Of a stretch of 64,000 nucleotides of DNA, positions 18,564 through 28,173 are shown one piece after another (position 1 is the first letter of the stretch; every line of letters starts with the position of its first letter). A program made the translations under genes and the position numbers. Location: positions 62,001 to 126,000 of the forward strand of contig BPJO01000011.1 of the NCBI GenBank assembly GCA_026004655.1. Direction: 5' to 3'. The stretch is from Phycisphaerae bacterium. Lineage in GTDB: Bacteria; Planctomycetota; Phycisphaerae; Tepidisphaerales; Tepidisphaeraceae. The notes under the pieces are model-generated. The model was not told the DNA's origin. It worked only from the letters and a program-made list of their open reading frames with translations, and did no database searches.

Positions 18564-19832
18564 ATGCCCGTGCAATCGTTGAAAGGATTTGAGGATGTTT
18601 TGCCTTCGCAGTCCCCGAGGTGGCTGGCGGTCGAGCGGATCGCCAGAGAGGTGGCTGAGCTGTTTCATTACGGGGAAATCCGTACACCCGTGCTCGAAAG
18701 TGCCGACGTCTATCATCGCGGGGTAGGAGAAACCAGCGACATTGTCAGAAAGGAAACCTATACTTTTGCCGACCGGGATGGGGATCTGGTGACACTTCGA
18801 CCAGAGGGCACTGCAGGGGTGGTCCGCGCGGTGATCGAGGGAGGATTGCTTAATGACCAGGGTGCCCGGGCTAAAGTCTACTACATCGGGGCCAATTTCC
18901 GCCACGAACGACCACAGAAAGGTCGATTGCGTCAGCACCATCAGTTCGGGGCCGAGGCATTCGGTGTGGCATCGCCGGAACAGGACGTGGAATGCATCTT
19001 GTTGCAGATGATGTTTTATCGTCGCTGCGGGGTGAAGGAGTTGGCGTTGAAGGTCAATTCCCTCGGTGACCGGGATTCCAAATCCGCTTATCGTGATGCG
19101 CTGGTACGGTTTTTGACCCCCAAAAAGGATCAGCTCAGTGAGGATTCCCAACGCCGTCTGGAGCAGAACCCCCTTCGAATTCTGGACAGCAAGGACCCGC
19201 GCGATCAGGCAGCTTGTCAGGGGGCGCCCAGCGCCATCGATTCGTTATCGCCTTCATCACGGGCCCATTTCGAGTCGGTGGTCCGTGGTTTGCAACAGTC
19301 GGGGGTGGATTTTCAGATCGATCCCACCTTGGTACGTGGTTTTGATTACTACACGGAAACGCTTTGGGAAGTGACTGCAGGGGGTTTGGGGGCTCAAAAT
19401 GCTATCGGTGGCGGGGGGCGTTATAACAATCTGGTCGAACAGCTCGGTGGGCGCCCCACCCCCGGTGTGGGGTTCGGATCGGGTCTGGAACGACTGCTGA
19501 TCGCGTTGGAAGCTCAAGGGGTCGAATTGCCGATCAACCCCCTGCCGTTGATTTTTCTGATCTGGCATGGCGAAGAGGCACGATGGCATCAGCATCGGTT
19601 GGCGATGGAACTGCGTGAACAAGGACTGGCGGTCGATATGGACCTCAGCGGTCGGTCGGTTAAAGCCCAGTTCAAAATGGCCGACCGGGAAAAAGCCCGT
19701 TTCGCGGTCACCGTCGGGGAAAACGAACTTTCTTCCCGAACCGTGGTTTTGAAAGACCTGCGGACCGGAGAACAAACCGTCGTGACGCGGGACCAGATTG
19801 TGTCCACGCTTTATACACGGACGTTCGGGTAA
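18564..19832 (+). CDS. hisS: Histidyl-tRNA synthetase
   Basis: Class II aminoacyl-tRNA synthetase charging tRNA-His, 422 residues. Visible motifs are motif 1 around LKGFEDVLP, motif 2 (YYIGANFRHERPQKGRLRQHHQFG), HisA motifs (LVRGFDYYTETLWE; GGGGRYNNLVEQLGG) and motif 3 (GVGFGSGLERLL). The C-terminal anticodon-binding domain (about 325-420) is complete. It is followed tail-to-tail by ribokinase with a gap of only 7 bases. Confidence 0.97.
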   Translation: MPVQSLKGFEDVLPSQSPRWLAVERIAREVAELFHYGEIRTPVLESADVYHRGVGETSDIVRKETYTFADRDGDLVTLRPEGTAGVVRAVIEGGLLNDQGARAKVYYIGANFRHERPQKGRLRQHHQFGAEAFGVASPEQDVECILLQMMFYRRCGVKELALKVNSLGDRDSKSAYRDALVRFLTPKKDQLSEDSQRRLEQNPLRILDSKDPRDQAACQGAPSAIDSLSPSSRAHFESVVRGLQQSGVDFQIDPTLVRGFDYYTETLWEVTAGGLGAQNAIGGGGRYNNLVEQLGGRPTPGVGFGSGLERLLIALEAQGVELPINPLPLIFLIWHGEEARWHQHRLAMELREQGLAVDMDLSGRSVKAQFKMADREKARFAVTVGENELSSRTVVLKDLRTGEQTVVTRDQIVSTLYTRTFG

Positions 19833-19839
19833 GGGGTTG

Positions 19840-20769
19840 TCAGGACGACCGCAGGAGTCTGAGGACTTCGTTTCGTCGGGGAAGAGAAGGCTGGGCGCCA
19901 AAACGGGTACAGGCGATCGCGCCACAGGCGTTGGCAAATCGCAGGGCATCGGCCCAGGACAGACCCTCTGCCCGGGCCACCGCTAGACCGGCCGTGAAAG
20001 AATCCCCGGCCGCGGTCGTGTCCACGGGTCGAATCTTGAACCCCTTGACGTGTGTCATTACCCCCGTTCGGTCGGCGTGTACCGACCCGCGTTTGCCCAG
20101 CTTCAAGACCACATGACCGGCACCTTCTTCCAGGAGGCGTCGCGTAATCCATTCGGGAGTGGTGTTTTTGCCTTTCAGAATGGTAGCCGCTTCGGTCTCG
20201 TTGGGACTGATGATATCCACACGATACAACCCCTGAGACAGACCCGATACCGGTGCGGGAGCGGGATCTAAAACACTCATCACCCCGTGTTTTTTACATA
20301 ACTTCACCGCCCGCAACACCGCGGATGTGGGAATTTCCAGCTGAAGCAGAACCGCATCGGCGTTACGGATTACCGGTAAAGCCGATTCGACATCTTTGGC
20401 AGTGACTTTACCGTTGGCGCCGGGGGAGAGGATGATCGAGTTTTCCCCACCTTTTTGCACGACGATCATGGCTGTGCCCGATGAAACGCCCCGGGTCGTT
20501 TTGAGATAATGCGTATTGACCCCGTTTTTTTCCAATCCGTCCCGCAAGACGCGGCCGAAGGTATCATCCCCGATACGTCCGACCATATAAACATCCGCCC
20601 CCAACCGGGCAGCGGCGACGGCTTGATTGGCACCTTTGCCCCCCGGAATAGTCGCACAGTCCTGACCGGTGAGGGTTTCTCCGGGATGAGGGAGTCGATC
20701 ACACTCGATCACCAGGTCCATGTTGACCGACCCAATGACCACGATTTTTGCTCGTTTCTTTTGTACCAT
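19840..20769 (-). CDS. rbsK: Ribokinase (PfkB family carbohydrate kinase)
   Basis: Cytosolic sugar kinase of 309 residues that would phosphorylate D-ribose to ribose 5-phosphate. PfkB signature 1 is in GGKGANQAVAAARLGA (43-58) and signature 2 in DTTAAGDSFTAGLA, with the catalytic Asp and anion hole. The N-terminal VVIGSVNMDLV and PHPGETLTG motifs are characteristic of ribokinase. Its ATG overlaps the stop of the hydrolase gene by one base (TAATG), so the pair is translationally coupled. No ribose transporter is nearby; nucleoside salvage is a possible source of substrate. Confidence 0.9.
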   Translation of the reverse strand: MVQKKRAKIVVIGSVNMDLVIECDRLPHPGETLTGQDCATIPGGKGANQAVAAARLGADVYMVGRIGDDTFGRVLRDGLEKNGVNTHYLKTTRGVSSGTAMIVVQKGGENSIILSPGANGKVTAKDVESALPVIRNADAVLLQLEIPTSAVLRAVKLCKKHGVMSVLDPAPAPVSGLSQGLYRVDIISPNETEAATILKGKNTTPEWITRRLLEEGAGHVVLKLGKRGSVHADRTGVMTHVKGFKIRPVDTTAAGDSFTAGLAVARAEGLSWADALRFANACGAIACTRFGAQPSLPRRNEVLRLLRSS

Positions 20770-21788
20770 TAATCAGATCCTATCGTTTCGATCACCTGCC
20801 AGGAGAGTTCGGCATAAAAACGGTGTCCTTCGGGACCTTCGACAAACCAGACACGATCCGGCGTCCCACACGCCTGATAAATGCGTTGAACCTCCCGGAC
20901 ATGGGAACGGGCCGATTCGATCGGAAATATCGGATCGGTCTTTCCGTTCACAATGACCACTGGTTTGGGGGCCGATAAACCGACAATATCTGCCATCTCA
21001 AACCAGTTCATGATGCCCGGGACAATATTACAACAACAATGGTGCCTTGCGACGATCGAATCAGAAAATCGCGCAAAGGCACATGAAATGATCGCGCGGT
21101 GAAGCCGGGGTAATAAAGCCATCGCATACATCCCCGTCGTTCCCCCGGAACTGTTGCCCAAGATCCCCAGATTTTCCAGGTTAACATCCCCTCGATGGAC
21201 CAGATAGTCGATCCCACGGTCCACATCCCACACACGTTCTCCGATCAGAGTCCGACCGATCATCAACGCCCCTACCAGGGGATCATGACAGGTGGTCGTG
21301 CCTTGCTGTCTTCCCGGAAGATCGAACTCCCTACGATATCCGAATCCCCTCTGTTCGATGCATAAGGCGGCATAACCCCTTTTCATACATCCGATCGCAA
21401 AATCCCGATCGCCAGGAGCGATAATCGGACGGGTCTCGTCTTCATAATCCGCATTGATCGAGTTATGCATCCCGCTGGAATGACCCTGAAGACAGATCCA
21501 CGTCGAATATGGTTTTCTCGCACCGGTGGGAACACACCAGTAGGCCACAGCATCCTGACCGGTCTCGACCGGAAACACGATCTTTTCAATCGTTCCAACC
21601 GAGGTCTGACGGGTCCACAACGTAGTCGATTTCATCGAAGGCACAGGACCTCTCGGAAAACCGATTATTTCACGTAGTTTGGACCGGGCTTTCTCCTGCC
21701 AACCCGGCACCGAGCCGCCTTGATAACTCAAAGCCGGTTGTAATCCTTTTCGGGCTTCTGCGTGTGCAAGTGAAGGTGATAACTGCAT
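20769..21788 (-). CDS. Alpha/beta hydrolase (acetyl-xylan esterase / dienelactone hydrolase-like)
   Basis: Probable serine esterase of 339 residues, similar in layout to the Abhydrolase_7 / acetyl-xylan esterase group. The nucleophile elbow is GNSSGG; the acid is likely Asp in NGKTDPIFP and the base His in EGPEGHRFY. LQGHSSGMHNS probably forms the oxyanion region. No clear signal peptide, so it appears cytosolic. The ATG at 21788 was chosen because the frame upstream of it would run into the endonuclease V gene. Coupling with ribokinase suggests a carbohydrate-related role, but the substrate cannot be read from sequence. Confidence 0.72.
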   Translation of the reverse strand: MQLSPSLAHAEARKGLQPALSYQGGSVPGWQEKARSKLREIIGFPRGPVPSMKSTTLWTRQTSVGTIEKIVFPVETGQDAVAYWCVPTGARKPYSTWICLQGHSSGMHNSINADYEDETRPIIAPGDRDFAIGCMKRGYAALCIEQRGFGYRREFDLPGRQQGTTTCHDPLVGALMIGRTLIGERVWDVDRGIDYLVHRGDVNLENLGILGNSSGGTTGMYAMALLPRLHRAIISCAFARFSDSIVARHHCCCNIVPGIMNWFEMADIVGLSAPKPVVIVNGKTDPIFPIESARSHVREVQRIYQACGTPDRVWFVEGPEGHRFYAELSWQVIETIGSD

Positions 21789-21838
21789 GCCCCAGTTAAA
21801 ACCTGTTCTTAATCGTTTGCAAGCGTTTCGGATACCGT

Positions 21839-22498
21839 TCAGTGAAACTTCGACAACCGGTCGGCTTGTCGAAGCGGTTCTGGAAGACGATAGTGCGTGC
21901 AACAGTCCAACACCAACTTGTAACACGACGCAAGATCGGTCCGATGTCCCACCGAAAGAAAGACCGGTTTAACCCGTTCTCGTGTGCGTAAGACCCACCC
22001 GATGGTTTCCGAATCCTCTTTCAGTTCGCTGTAATCACCTTTGCGTGGACCGGGTTCCTCATAGGTACCGATCAATCGAGATTTGGCACATCCGACCGTC
22101 GGAATATCCAGCAGAACCCCGAGGTGGGTCGCGATCCCGCACCTTCTCGGATGTGCAACCCCCTGACCGTCCACAAGAAGGACAGAATAGGGGTGCTCCA
22201 GTTTTTGCAGCACGTTTAACAAAGCGGGGATTTCCCGAAAACTCAGAAACGTGGGAATATAAGGCACTTCACAATTCTGAAGGGTGTAGGTCTGTTCGAT
22301 GAGCCGGTGTTCGAGACGGTCATACACCACCGCCGAGGCGCGGATTCGTTTCCCGTCGGTGGAAAAAGCGCAGTCACAGGCCCCCACGAATCGCGGTAAC
22401 GGACCGATCGGCTGGACGCGAAGACGTCGACGGATCTTTTCTTGGACCTGTTTCCAGGTTTGGGTCGATCCGGTCCATCGGATATCGGTCATATCCAT
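21839..22498 (-). CDS. nfi: Endonuclease V (deoxyinosine 3'-endonuclease)
   Basis: DNA repair nuclease that cuts 3' to deoxyinosine, with some RNA activity in the family. All main motifs are present: the first catalytic Asp in VGACDCAF, the PYIPTFLSFRE strand, the second acidic motif and metal site in DGQGVAHPRRCGIATHLG, and KSRLIG. About 219 residues from the start chosen here, which matches family length. An upstream in-frame ATG at 22564 would add 22 unconserved residues; neither start has a clear ribosome site. It follows the sensor-kinase gene on the same strand. Confidence 0.92.
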   Translation of the reverse strand: MDMTDIRWTGSTQTWKQVQEKIRRRLRVQPIGPLPRFVGACDCAFSTDGKRIRASAVVYDRLEHRLIEQTYTLQNCEVPYIPTFLSFREIPALLNVLQKLEHPYSVLLVDGQGVAHPRRCGIATHLGVLLDIPTVGCAKSRLIGTYEEPGPRKGDYSELKEDSETIGWVLRTRERVKPVFLSVGHRTDLASCYKLVLDCCTHYRLPEPLRQADRLSKFH

Positions 22499-22575
22499 TT
22501 CACGATTGTACGACGTTATTTTTGAGATTGGAGTTGCCGAAAGTTCGGATTTCTGAATCCCCATTCGACCATCGG

Positions 22576-23301
22576 TTAAACCACTTGTTGATGATCCAGA
22601 AATGATTGGGGAGCTTTGGACAAATCCCCGGGCAAAAGGCAGGTGACGGTTGTACCCCGTCCGACCGTACTTTCGAGCTTGACCTGTCCCTGAAGGGCAT
22701 GAAGCGCGTGTTTGACGATGGCCAGACCCAGACCGGTTCCTCTTCCCGAGCTGCTGGAGCGGGCACTATCAACCTGATAAAACCGTTCGAACACCCGGTC
22801 GAGGTGTTGGGGCGGAATCCCGATGCCGGTATCGGATACCACCAGTTTGAATCCCTTTTCGTGTTCGGTCAGACGGACCGTTACCCGTCCGCCGGAGGGG
22901 GTGTATTTAATGGCATTTTCGACCAGATTCTTCAGAATCAATTGGAGCAACCGAGGATCGGACTGAATCATCAGACCTGGCGGTTCGATCTGAAGTTGGA
23001 GGGTAATATTTTTGGTCTGGGCGATCGGACCCTGGGTCTGTTCGATCCCGGCCAGGATTTCCCCGGCAGCAAGGGGTTGGATCTCGGGTTTGATCTCGGC
23101 GTTTTCGACCCGGGACAGGTCCAGCAAATCCTGAAGCATGTCTTCCAGACGTTTGAGATGTCCTCCGATGATGTCGATGCACCGCGCGGTCTGCTGGGGA
23201 TCGTCTTGATAGACATCTGACAGGGTTTCAAACGCTAATTTGATGGCAGCAATGGGGGTGCGCAGTTCATGGCTGGCATTGGCGACGAAATCGGTCTTCA
23301 T
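22576..23301 (-). CDS. Sensor histidine kinase, C-terminal catalytic half (separated by frameshifts)
   Basis: HisKA and HATPase_c domains of a PhoR-like kinase. The phospho-His is H11 in NASHELRTP; the N box (LVENAIKYTP), G1 (DTGIGIP), F and G2 (GTGLGLAIVKH) boxes are complete. As written, this frame begins with ATGA overlapping the stop of the sensor half. However, removing one base from the CCC run at 23335-23337 and one from the TTT run at 23314-23316 (both on the coding strand) joins the halves through VLRDITRLVQTVQMKTDF, the usual PAS-to-HisKA link of PhoR proteins. The two parts are therefore most likely one gene of about 602 codons. No response regulator is adjacent. Confidence 0.85.
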   Translation of the reverse strand: MKTDFVANASHELRTPIAAIKLAFETLSDVYQDDPQQTARCIDIIGGHLKRLEDMLQDLLDLSRVENAEIKPEIQPLAAGEILAGIEQTQGPIAQTKNITLQLQIEPPGLMIQSDPRLLQLILKNLVENAIKYTPSGGRVTVRLTEHEKGFKLVVSDTGIGIPPQHLDRVFERFYQVDSARSSSSGRGTGLGLAIVKHALHALQGQVKLESTVGRGTTVTCLLPGDLSKAPQSFLDHQQVV

Positions 23302-24386
23302 CTGGACGGTTTGAAACCAGACGGGTGATATCCCGGGAGCACCAAGAGCACTCCCCCGGACGGGGTCCGGGTCGCCACCGCTTGGTAGATTTGTCGCTGG
23401 GCCTGACGCATGACGCGAAACTCCCGGACCACGGGTTGGCCGGGTTTGACCTGACCACCGGTCACGTGTTCATAAATATCGATCAATGACGGATCTCCGA
23501 GGATCGAGATCATCTTGGCCCCGATGACTTGCTTCGGGGTGATCGAGAGGAATCGTGCTGCCGGCTGGTTCAGTAGGATCACCCGTTGCTGAGGGTCCGC
23601 TAGGAGAATCGGATCGGGTAGAGAATCGACCAGAGACTCCAGGTCCGTCCTTTGATGCGCCAGCTCATCGACGTGTTTTTGTGCTTGTTCTGCCAGAAAG
23701 TTCATCCGATTGGAAAACTCTCGTAATTCGATCACCCCTGCGGGGGAAACACGGGTTTCCCATTGACCGGCCACCATCTGTTCGGCTGCCAAAGCCAACC
23801 GCTGGACCGGGGCGATCCATCGTCGATGAAGCGTCGCTGCCAACACCGATACGATCAGGATCGAACTGAGCACCGACCCGACCAACAGCGCCACCGTCGT
23901 GGCGCTCATTTCCAAAGGCGCCTGTTCGGCCCGGTTGGTTCGAATAATCAGTCCACTTTTGTCGTCCACAAGCACCGCAGCATACACCTGTGTCGTACCC
24001 GGGGGCAGACCTTCCCGGACCGACCATCCTCGTCCGTCACGCCTGGCTTGGATCACTTCCGGACGATCGTTCTGAAGATCCATCTGATCCAGGGGGAAGT
24101 GGCTGTCATAGATCACCCTTCCCGTCCGGTCGATGATCGAGAGCCTGACGTTGCGTATCTTGGCTTCGGTGTCGGTCCGCTCGATGACAGCGTCATGGAT
24201 CTGTGAACCATCCTCACGGATCGTCCTAGCCAATATATCGGCGTCGTTTAATAAAAGCTCGATCTGGTGCTTCTGGGTCGCAGTCTGACCTGCACGGTAG
24301 ATCAACCATCCCGAAAGCCCGACCACCGCGACGATCAGAACCGCAAACGGGATGATCAATCGAAGCAGGTATGAACGGTTCGACAT
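23298..24386 (-). CDS. Sensor histidine kinase, N-terminal membrane sensor half
   Basis: Sensor part of the PhoR-like kinase. It has an N-terminal membrane helix (about 9-31), a periplasmic domain (about 32-170), a second helix (about 170-195, VALLVGSVLSSILIVSVLAA), a HAMP-like segment and a PAS domain (about 255-350, LVDSLPDPILLADPQQ). The frame ends with an out-of-place tail (LPGYHPSGFKPSR) caused by an extra C. In the corrected reading it continues into the HisKA domain. It is divergent from the vWA gene with 70 bases between the starts. Confidence 0.82.
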   Translation of the reverse strand: MSNRSYLLRLIIPFAVLIVAVVGLSGWLIYRAGQTATQKHQIELLLNDADILARTIREDGSQIHDAVIERTDTEAKIRNVRLSIIDRTGRVIYDSHFPLDQMDLQNDRPEVIQARRDGRGWSVREGLPPGTTQVYAAVLVDDKSGLIIRTNRAEQAPLEMSATTVALLVGSVLSSILIVSVLAATLHRRWIAPVQRLALAAEQMVAGQWETRVSPAGVIELREFSNRMNFLAEQAQKHVDELAHQRTDLESLVDSLPDPILLADPQQRVILLNQPAARFLSITPKQVIGAKMISILGDPSLIDIYEHVTGGQVKPGQPVVREFRVMRQAQRQIYQAVATRTPSGGVLLVLPGYHPSGFKPSR

Positions 24387-24444
24387 AGTTCCATTTTATC
24401 CCCCACGATCCCGATTACGATCCTTTTTCCCCGATCGGTCCGCC

Positions 24445-24450
24445 TATAAT
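24445..24450 (+). promoter_or_regulatory. Consensus -10 box (TATAAT) placed for a leaderless vWA transcript
   Basis: Perfect TATAAT ending 6 bases before the ATG at 24457. Initiation at the usual distance would start the mRNA on or next to the A of the ATG. No ribosome-binding sequence and no good -35 box were found. Transcription start is inferred. Confidence 0.55.
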
Positions 24451-24456
24451 GTGATC

Positions 24457-25629
24457 ATGAAGTATTTTTACGGACCCTACGACGGGCAAGAGTTTCCCAC
24501 CCCGGACAAGCTCTTCGGGTTCGACCAGCTGATGAACTTCATCCTTCAGTACGGGGATCAGGCGCTGCAAGCCATTCAGCAAATGCTCGAGAAGACCGAA
24601 AGTTCCGAGGTGTCGGACCTTCTCCATCAAATGATCCAGGACGGTTTACTGGACCAGTCAGCCAAGGGACAACTCCGTTTGACCCCCAAAGCCGTTAACA
24701 AAATGCAATCCAAGGCCCTTTTGGAGGTCTTCCAAAACCTCAAACAGGGTTCTCGAGAGGGACACGAAAAACTCTCCCCCGGGACAGGGGGAGAAAGAAC
24801 AGACGGGACCAAACCGTATGAGTTCGGCGACCCAATATCCGAACTCGACCTGCACACCACGCTCCGAAACGCGTTACAACGTCAACAAACAACCCCCACC
24901 GACGGTGCACAGTCCGGACGTTTGCCGGTCCGTTTCAATGAATCCGATTTTGAAGTGCAATTGCACGAAGGACAAACAAGCTGCTCGACCGTCGTTTTGA
25001 TCGATTTATCCGGATCGATGATGCGCTACGGACGGTTCCTTTCCGCCAAACGAGTGGCTTTGGCGATGGCGGTTTTGGTCCGATCTCGTTTCCCGCAGGA
25101 CACGATTGACTTCGTGGGCTTTTATTCCGGGGCACAAGTCATTCCGGAAGTGAGTTTGCCTTTGGTAATGCCCAAACCGGTGACGATTTATGACTACCAG
25201 GTCCGTCTGAAATGCCCGATGGATCAATTGTCCCGAGCGCCCCAGCATTTTACGAACCTGCACATGGGTTTGCAGCTGGCGCGTCGAATCCTCCGTAGAC
25301 GGGGGGGAGAAAACAAACAAATCTTCATCATCACCGATGGACAACCGACGGCCCACGTAGAGGGAGATTTTGTCTACCTGCTTTATCCCCCCGACCCCCG
25401 ATCGACCGCGGCTACCCTCAAGGAAGCCCTTTTAGCAGCCCGGGAGGGGTGTCGGTTCAGCACGTTCGCTTTGATCGAAGACTACTACGGAATGGACTGG
25501 GTGGGGTTCGTGGAGCAGCTAACCCGTCTGACCAAAGGCGTCGCGTTCTACACGGCTTCGGGAGAACTCGCCAATTGCGTCATGGAAAGCTACCTGTCGG
25601 GTAGAAAGAAAAAGGCTTACATCGGCTGA
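24457..25629 (+). CDS. von Willebrand factor A domain protein
   Basis: Protein of 390 residues without signal peptide or membrane helices. The N-terminal 150 residues are predicted helical and unfamiliar. The vWA domain (about 175-370) keeps the metal-ion-dependent adhesion site DLSGSM, Thr in HFTNLHMG and Asp in IITDGQP. Cytosolic vWA proteins of this type often work with MoxR AAA+ ATPases as complex-assembly factors, but no MoxR gene is adjacent. The ATG is preceded by a -10 box rather than a ribosome site. Function unknown. Confidence 0.78.
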   Translation: MKYFYGPYDGQEFPTPDKLFGFDQLMNFILQYGDQALQAIQQMLEKTESSEVSDLLHQMIQDGLLDQSAKGQLRLTPKAVNKMQSKALLEVFQNLKQGSREGHEKLSPGTGGERTDGTKPYEFGDPISELDLHTTLRNALQRQQTTPTDGAQSGRLPVRFNESDFEVQLHEGQTSCSTVVLIDLSGSMMRYGRFLSAKRVALAMAVLVRSRFPQDTIDFVGFYSGAQVIPEVSLPLVMPKPVTIYDYQVRLKCPMDQLSRAPQHFTNLHMGLQLARRILRRRGGENKQIFIITDGQPTAHVEGDFVYLLYPPDPRSTAATLKEALLAAREGCRFSTFALIEDYYGMDWVGFVEQLTRLTKGVAFYTASGELANCVMESYLSGRKKKAYIG

Positions 25630-25701
25630 AATCGGACTGACGGTACCAGGCTTGGTCCCCAAAAAACTTAAAAACCGATTGAGCTTTAACGGGCCTTGTT
25701 T

Positions 25702-25729
25702 TTGACATATCGTCTACCCCCGGTAAACT
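25702..25729 (+). promoter_or_regulatory. Sigma-70-type promoter of bamA
   Basis: TTGACA (25702-25707), 16-base spacer, TAAACT (25724-25729; 4 of 6 match to TATAAT). The predicted start point is near 25736, about 6 bases before the ATG at 25742, so the leader would be very short. One of the best promoter matches in the window. Confidence 0.6.
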
Positions 25730-25741
25730 CCGCCTGCATTC

Positions 25742-28150
25742 ATGAGGCGATTTTTCTCGGCACGTCATACCCTTTCTCTGGCCGTCGGATCCGTCCTGGT
25801 CGCAGGATTACCGGTCGCGTGGGCCCAAACACCCCCACCCCCTTCCGCTCGGGATATCACCGTCGCTTCGGACCTTCAGGGACGCACCGTTGAAGGTGTC
25901 CGTATCATCGGGAACAACCAGGTCCTCACCGCTACCATCTTGAATGTCGTTCGTACCCGCGAAGGGGACAAGTTTGACCCCGTTACCGTCCAGGAAGACT
26001 ACCAACGGATCTTCGGACTCAGACGTTTCAGCAATGTCGAAGCCAAGGTCGAACCCACCCCCACCGGCGGTGATCGTAATTTTTGAGGTCGTCGAACAGC
26101 AACAGATCAAAGAAATCATCATCGACAAACCCGAAGCGCCCCTGAGCACCATCAGCAAAGACGACATCCGTGCGCTGATCGACCTCGAACCCGGACAAGC
26201 GGTCGATCAGTTCCGAATCGCCCAAGCCCAACGACAAATCGAATCATTTTACCGAACGCGTAATTACCCCCTGACTCAGGTGACAGTCGATACCCAGCGA
26301 CTCCGACAGGACGGGACCCTGATTTTCCGGATCGTGGAGGGCCCCAACGTCCGTATCCGCAACATCACGTTCAAAGGCAACAAATCCTTTAGTGACTACA
26401 AGCTCAAGGACCAGATCAAGACCCGGTCCTGGATCTGGATTTTTCGGGAAGGCGCTTATTCCCCTGATCAGGTCGAGGACGACGTCGCTTCGCTTAGAAA
26501 GTTTTACCAGTCCAAGGGATTTTTCGACGCCCGGGTCGGACGCAAGCTCATTTTCTCTCCCGATCAGACGGAGATGCAGATCGACTTCGTGATCGACGAA
26601 GGTCCCCGATACGTGGTGGACAAGGTGACCTTCAAAGGCAACTCGGCTATACCTGAAGCGCAGTTGCGACAGAACATGCGTCTGGTCGAAGGTATGCCTT
26701 ACGACGCCGAGCTGGTCGAACGAGACACCCGCAAGTTTGTCCGGGATTATTCCCCGTTGGGGTTCATCTATCAGCCCGGTGTTCAGGACCCGGACTATCT
26801 GAAAATCGAAGCCAAACCCGTTTTCCAACTTCAACCGGGACGGGTGGAGCTGGTGTACGAGATCGACGAAGGCAAACCCGTTCCGTATCGGGCAGATTCT
26901 GCCTAGGGGCAATTCCCGGACACAAGATAAAGTCATTTTGCGTGAACTGAGGGTTTCTCCCGGGGATTTGTACGACTCGGGTAAAATTCAGGACGCTACC
27001 GAACGACTCCGGGGCACGCCTTATTTTACACAGGTAAAAATCACCCCGATCGGGACCGATCCGGATCAGCGTGACCTTCTGATCGAGGTCGAAGAGGCCC
27101 GAACAGCCACCCTGAACTTCGGCGCGGGAATCAACTCCAACGGAGGTCTGGCCGGGAATATCACCTTATACCCAGAGAAACTTTGACATTACCAACTGGC
27201 CGAGGTCTTTCAGTGACTTGGCATCGGATCGGTCGTTCGTCGGCGCCGGTCAAACCCTTCGTATCAGTTTCGAACCCGGTACCACCACCACCAACGCCAG
27301 TATCCGGTTTGTCGAACCGTGGATTCTCGACCAACCCTACAGTTTTTACGGGGGATTTGTACCTTCGTACGCGGGTCCGTGAGGTGTATCAGGACGACCG
27401 TCTGGGGGGACGGGTCATTCTCGGACACCGGCTGGATGATATTTGGTCCGTCTCGCTGGGGTTGCGGTACGAACTGGTTGATATCGGCAGCATCGAGGAT
27501 AAACCCGTCCGGGCCTTTGAAATCCTTGAACAAAGCGGAAATCACGAACTGACAAGTCTGACCCCTCTCGTTACGGCGGGATACCACCACCGGAGGTCTA
27601 CTCCCGAGCAAAGGCACCAACACCCAAGTGGCTTGGGAATCGTACGGTGCCTTGGGTGGAGACTATACGTTTCAACGGTTTAGCTTGTCTCATGACGCTT
27701 ATTTCACCCTGTATGAAGACCTGACCGACCGAAAAACGATCCTGACCCTTTCGGGGACCGCAGGATACATCGCCGGGGATAGTCCCTTCTTCGAACGTTT
27801 CTACGCGGGGGGTATCAACAGTGTCCGGGGGGTTTGCGTTCCGCGGAATCAGTCCTCGTTCCGGACCGGATGACGACCGGATCGGGGGAGACTTCATGAT
27901 TACCGGGACGGCCGAGCTTAGTTTTCCTCTGGTCGAAGATCTGTTGCGAGGTGTGGTCTTTACCGACATCGGAATGGTGGAACCCGATTTTGAGTTTGGA
28001 ACCCTTCGAAGCAGCATCGGGGCGGGGGTGCGGATCACGCTTCCGGTACTTGGTCAAATTCCGATCGCGATCGACTTTGCCGTCCCGGTCACCCAAGACG
28101 ACAAAGACGACAAACAGCTGATCAGTTTCTCGCTCGGGTTTACACCTTGA
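25742..28150 (+). pseudogene. bamA: Outer-membrane assembly factor BamA (Omp85), six single-base frame disruptions
   Basis: BamA inserts beta-barrel proteins into the outer membrane. The gene would code for about 800 residues: a signal peptide (1-29), POTRA repeats (GVRIIGNNQV; ITFKGNKSFSDYKLK; VTFKGNSAIPEAQLR; ILPRGNSRTQDKV) and a C-terminal barrel with YAGGINSVRGF, FRGISPR and a final strand ending SFSLGFTP. The reading is broken near 26058-26062, 26877-26879, 27166-27173, 27350-27354, 27575-27580 and 27827-27832. At each place one surplus base, mostly in a C or G run, shifts the frame, and dropping it restores conserved sequence. BamA is essential in Gram-negatives, so true decay is unlikely; the gene is probably intact in the organism. 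Confidence 0.85.
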
Positions 28151-28173
28151 TTCTCGGTTAATCCTGTCGGAAA

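Noticed and set aside
17579-18565. 328-codon minus-strand frame opposite tig
   Set aside because: Trigger factor is unambiguous on the plus strand; the antisense protein has no recognisable motif.
25742-28150. Programmed +1 frameshifting as explanation for broken bamA and other genes
   Set aside because: Sites share no common slippery codon or stop context beyond homopolymer runs of different bases, and some genes would need six events. Consensus error explains them better.
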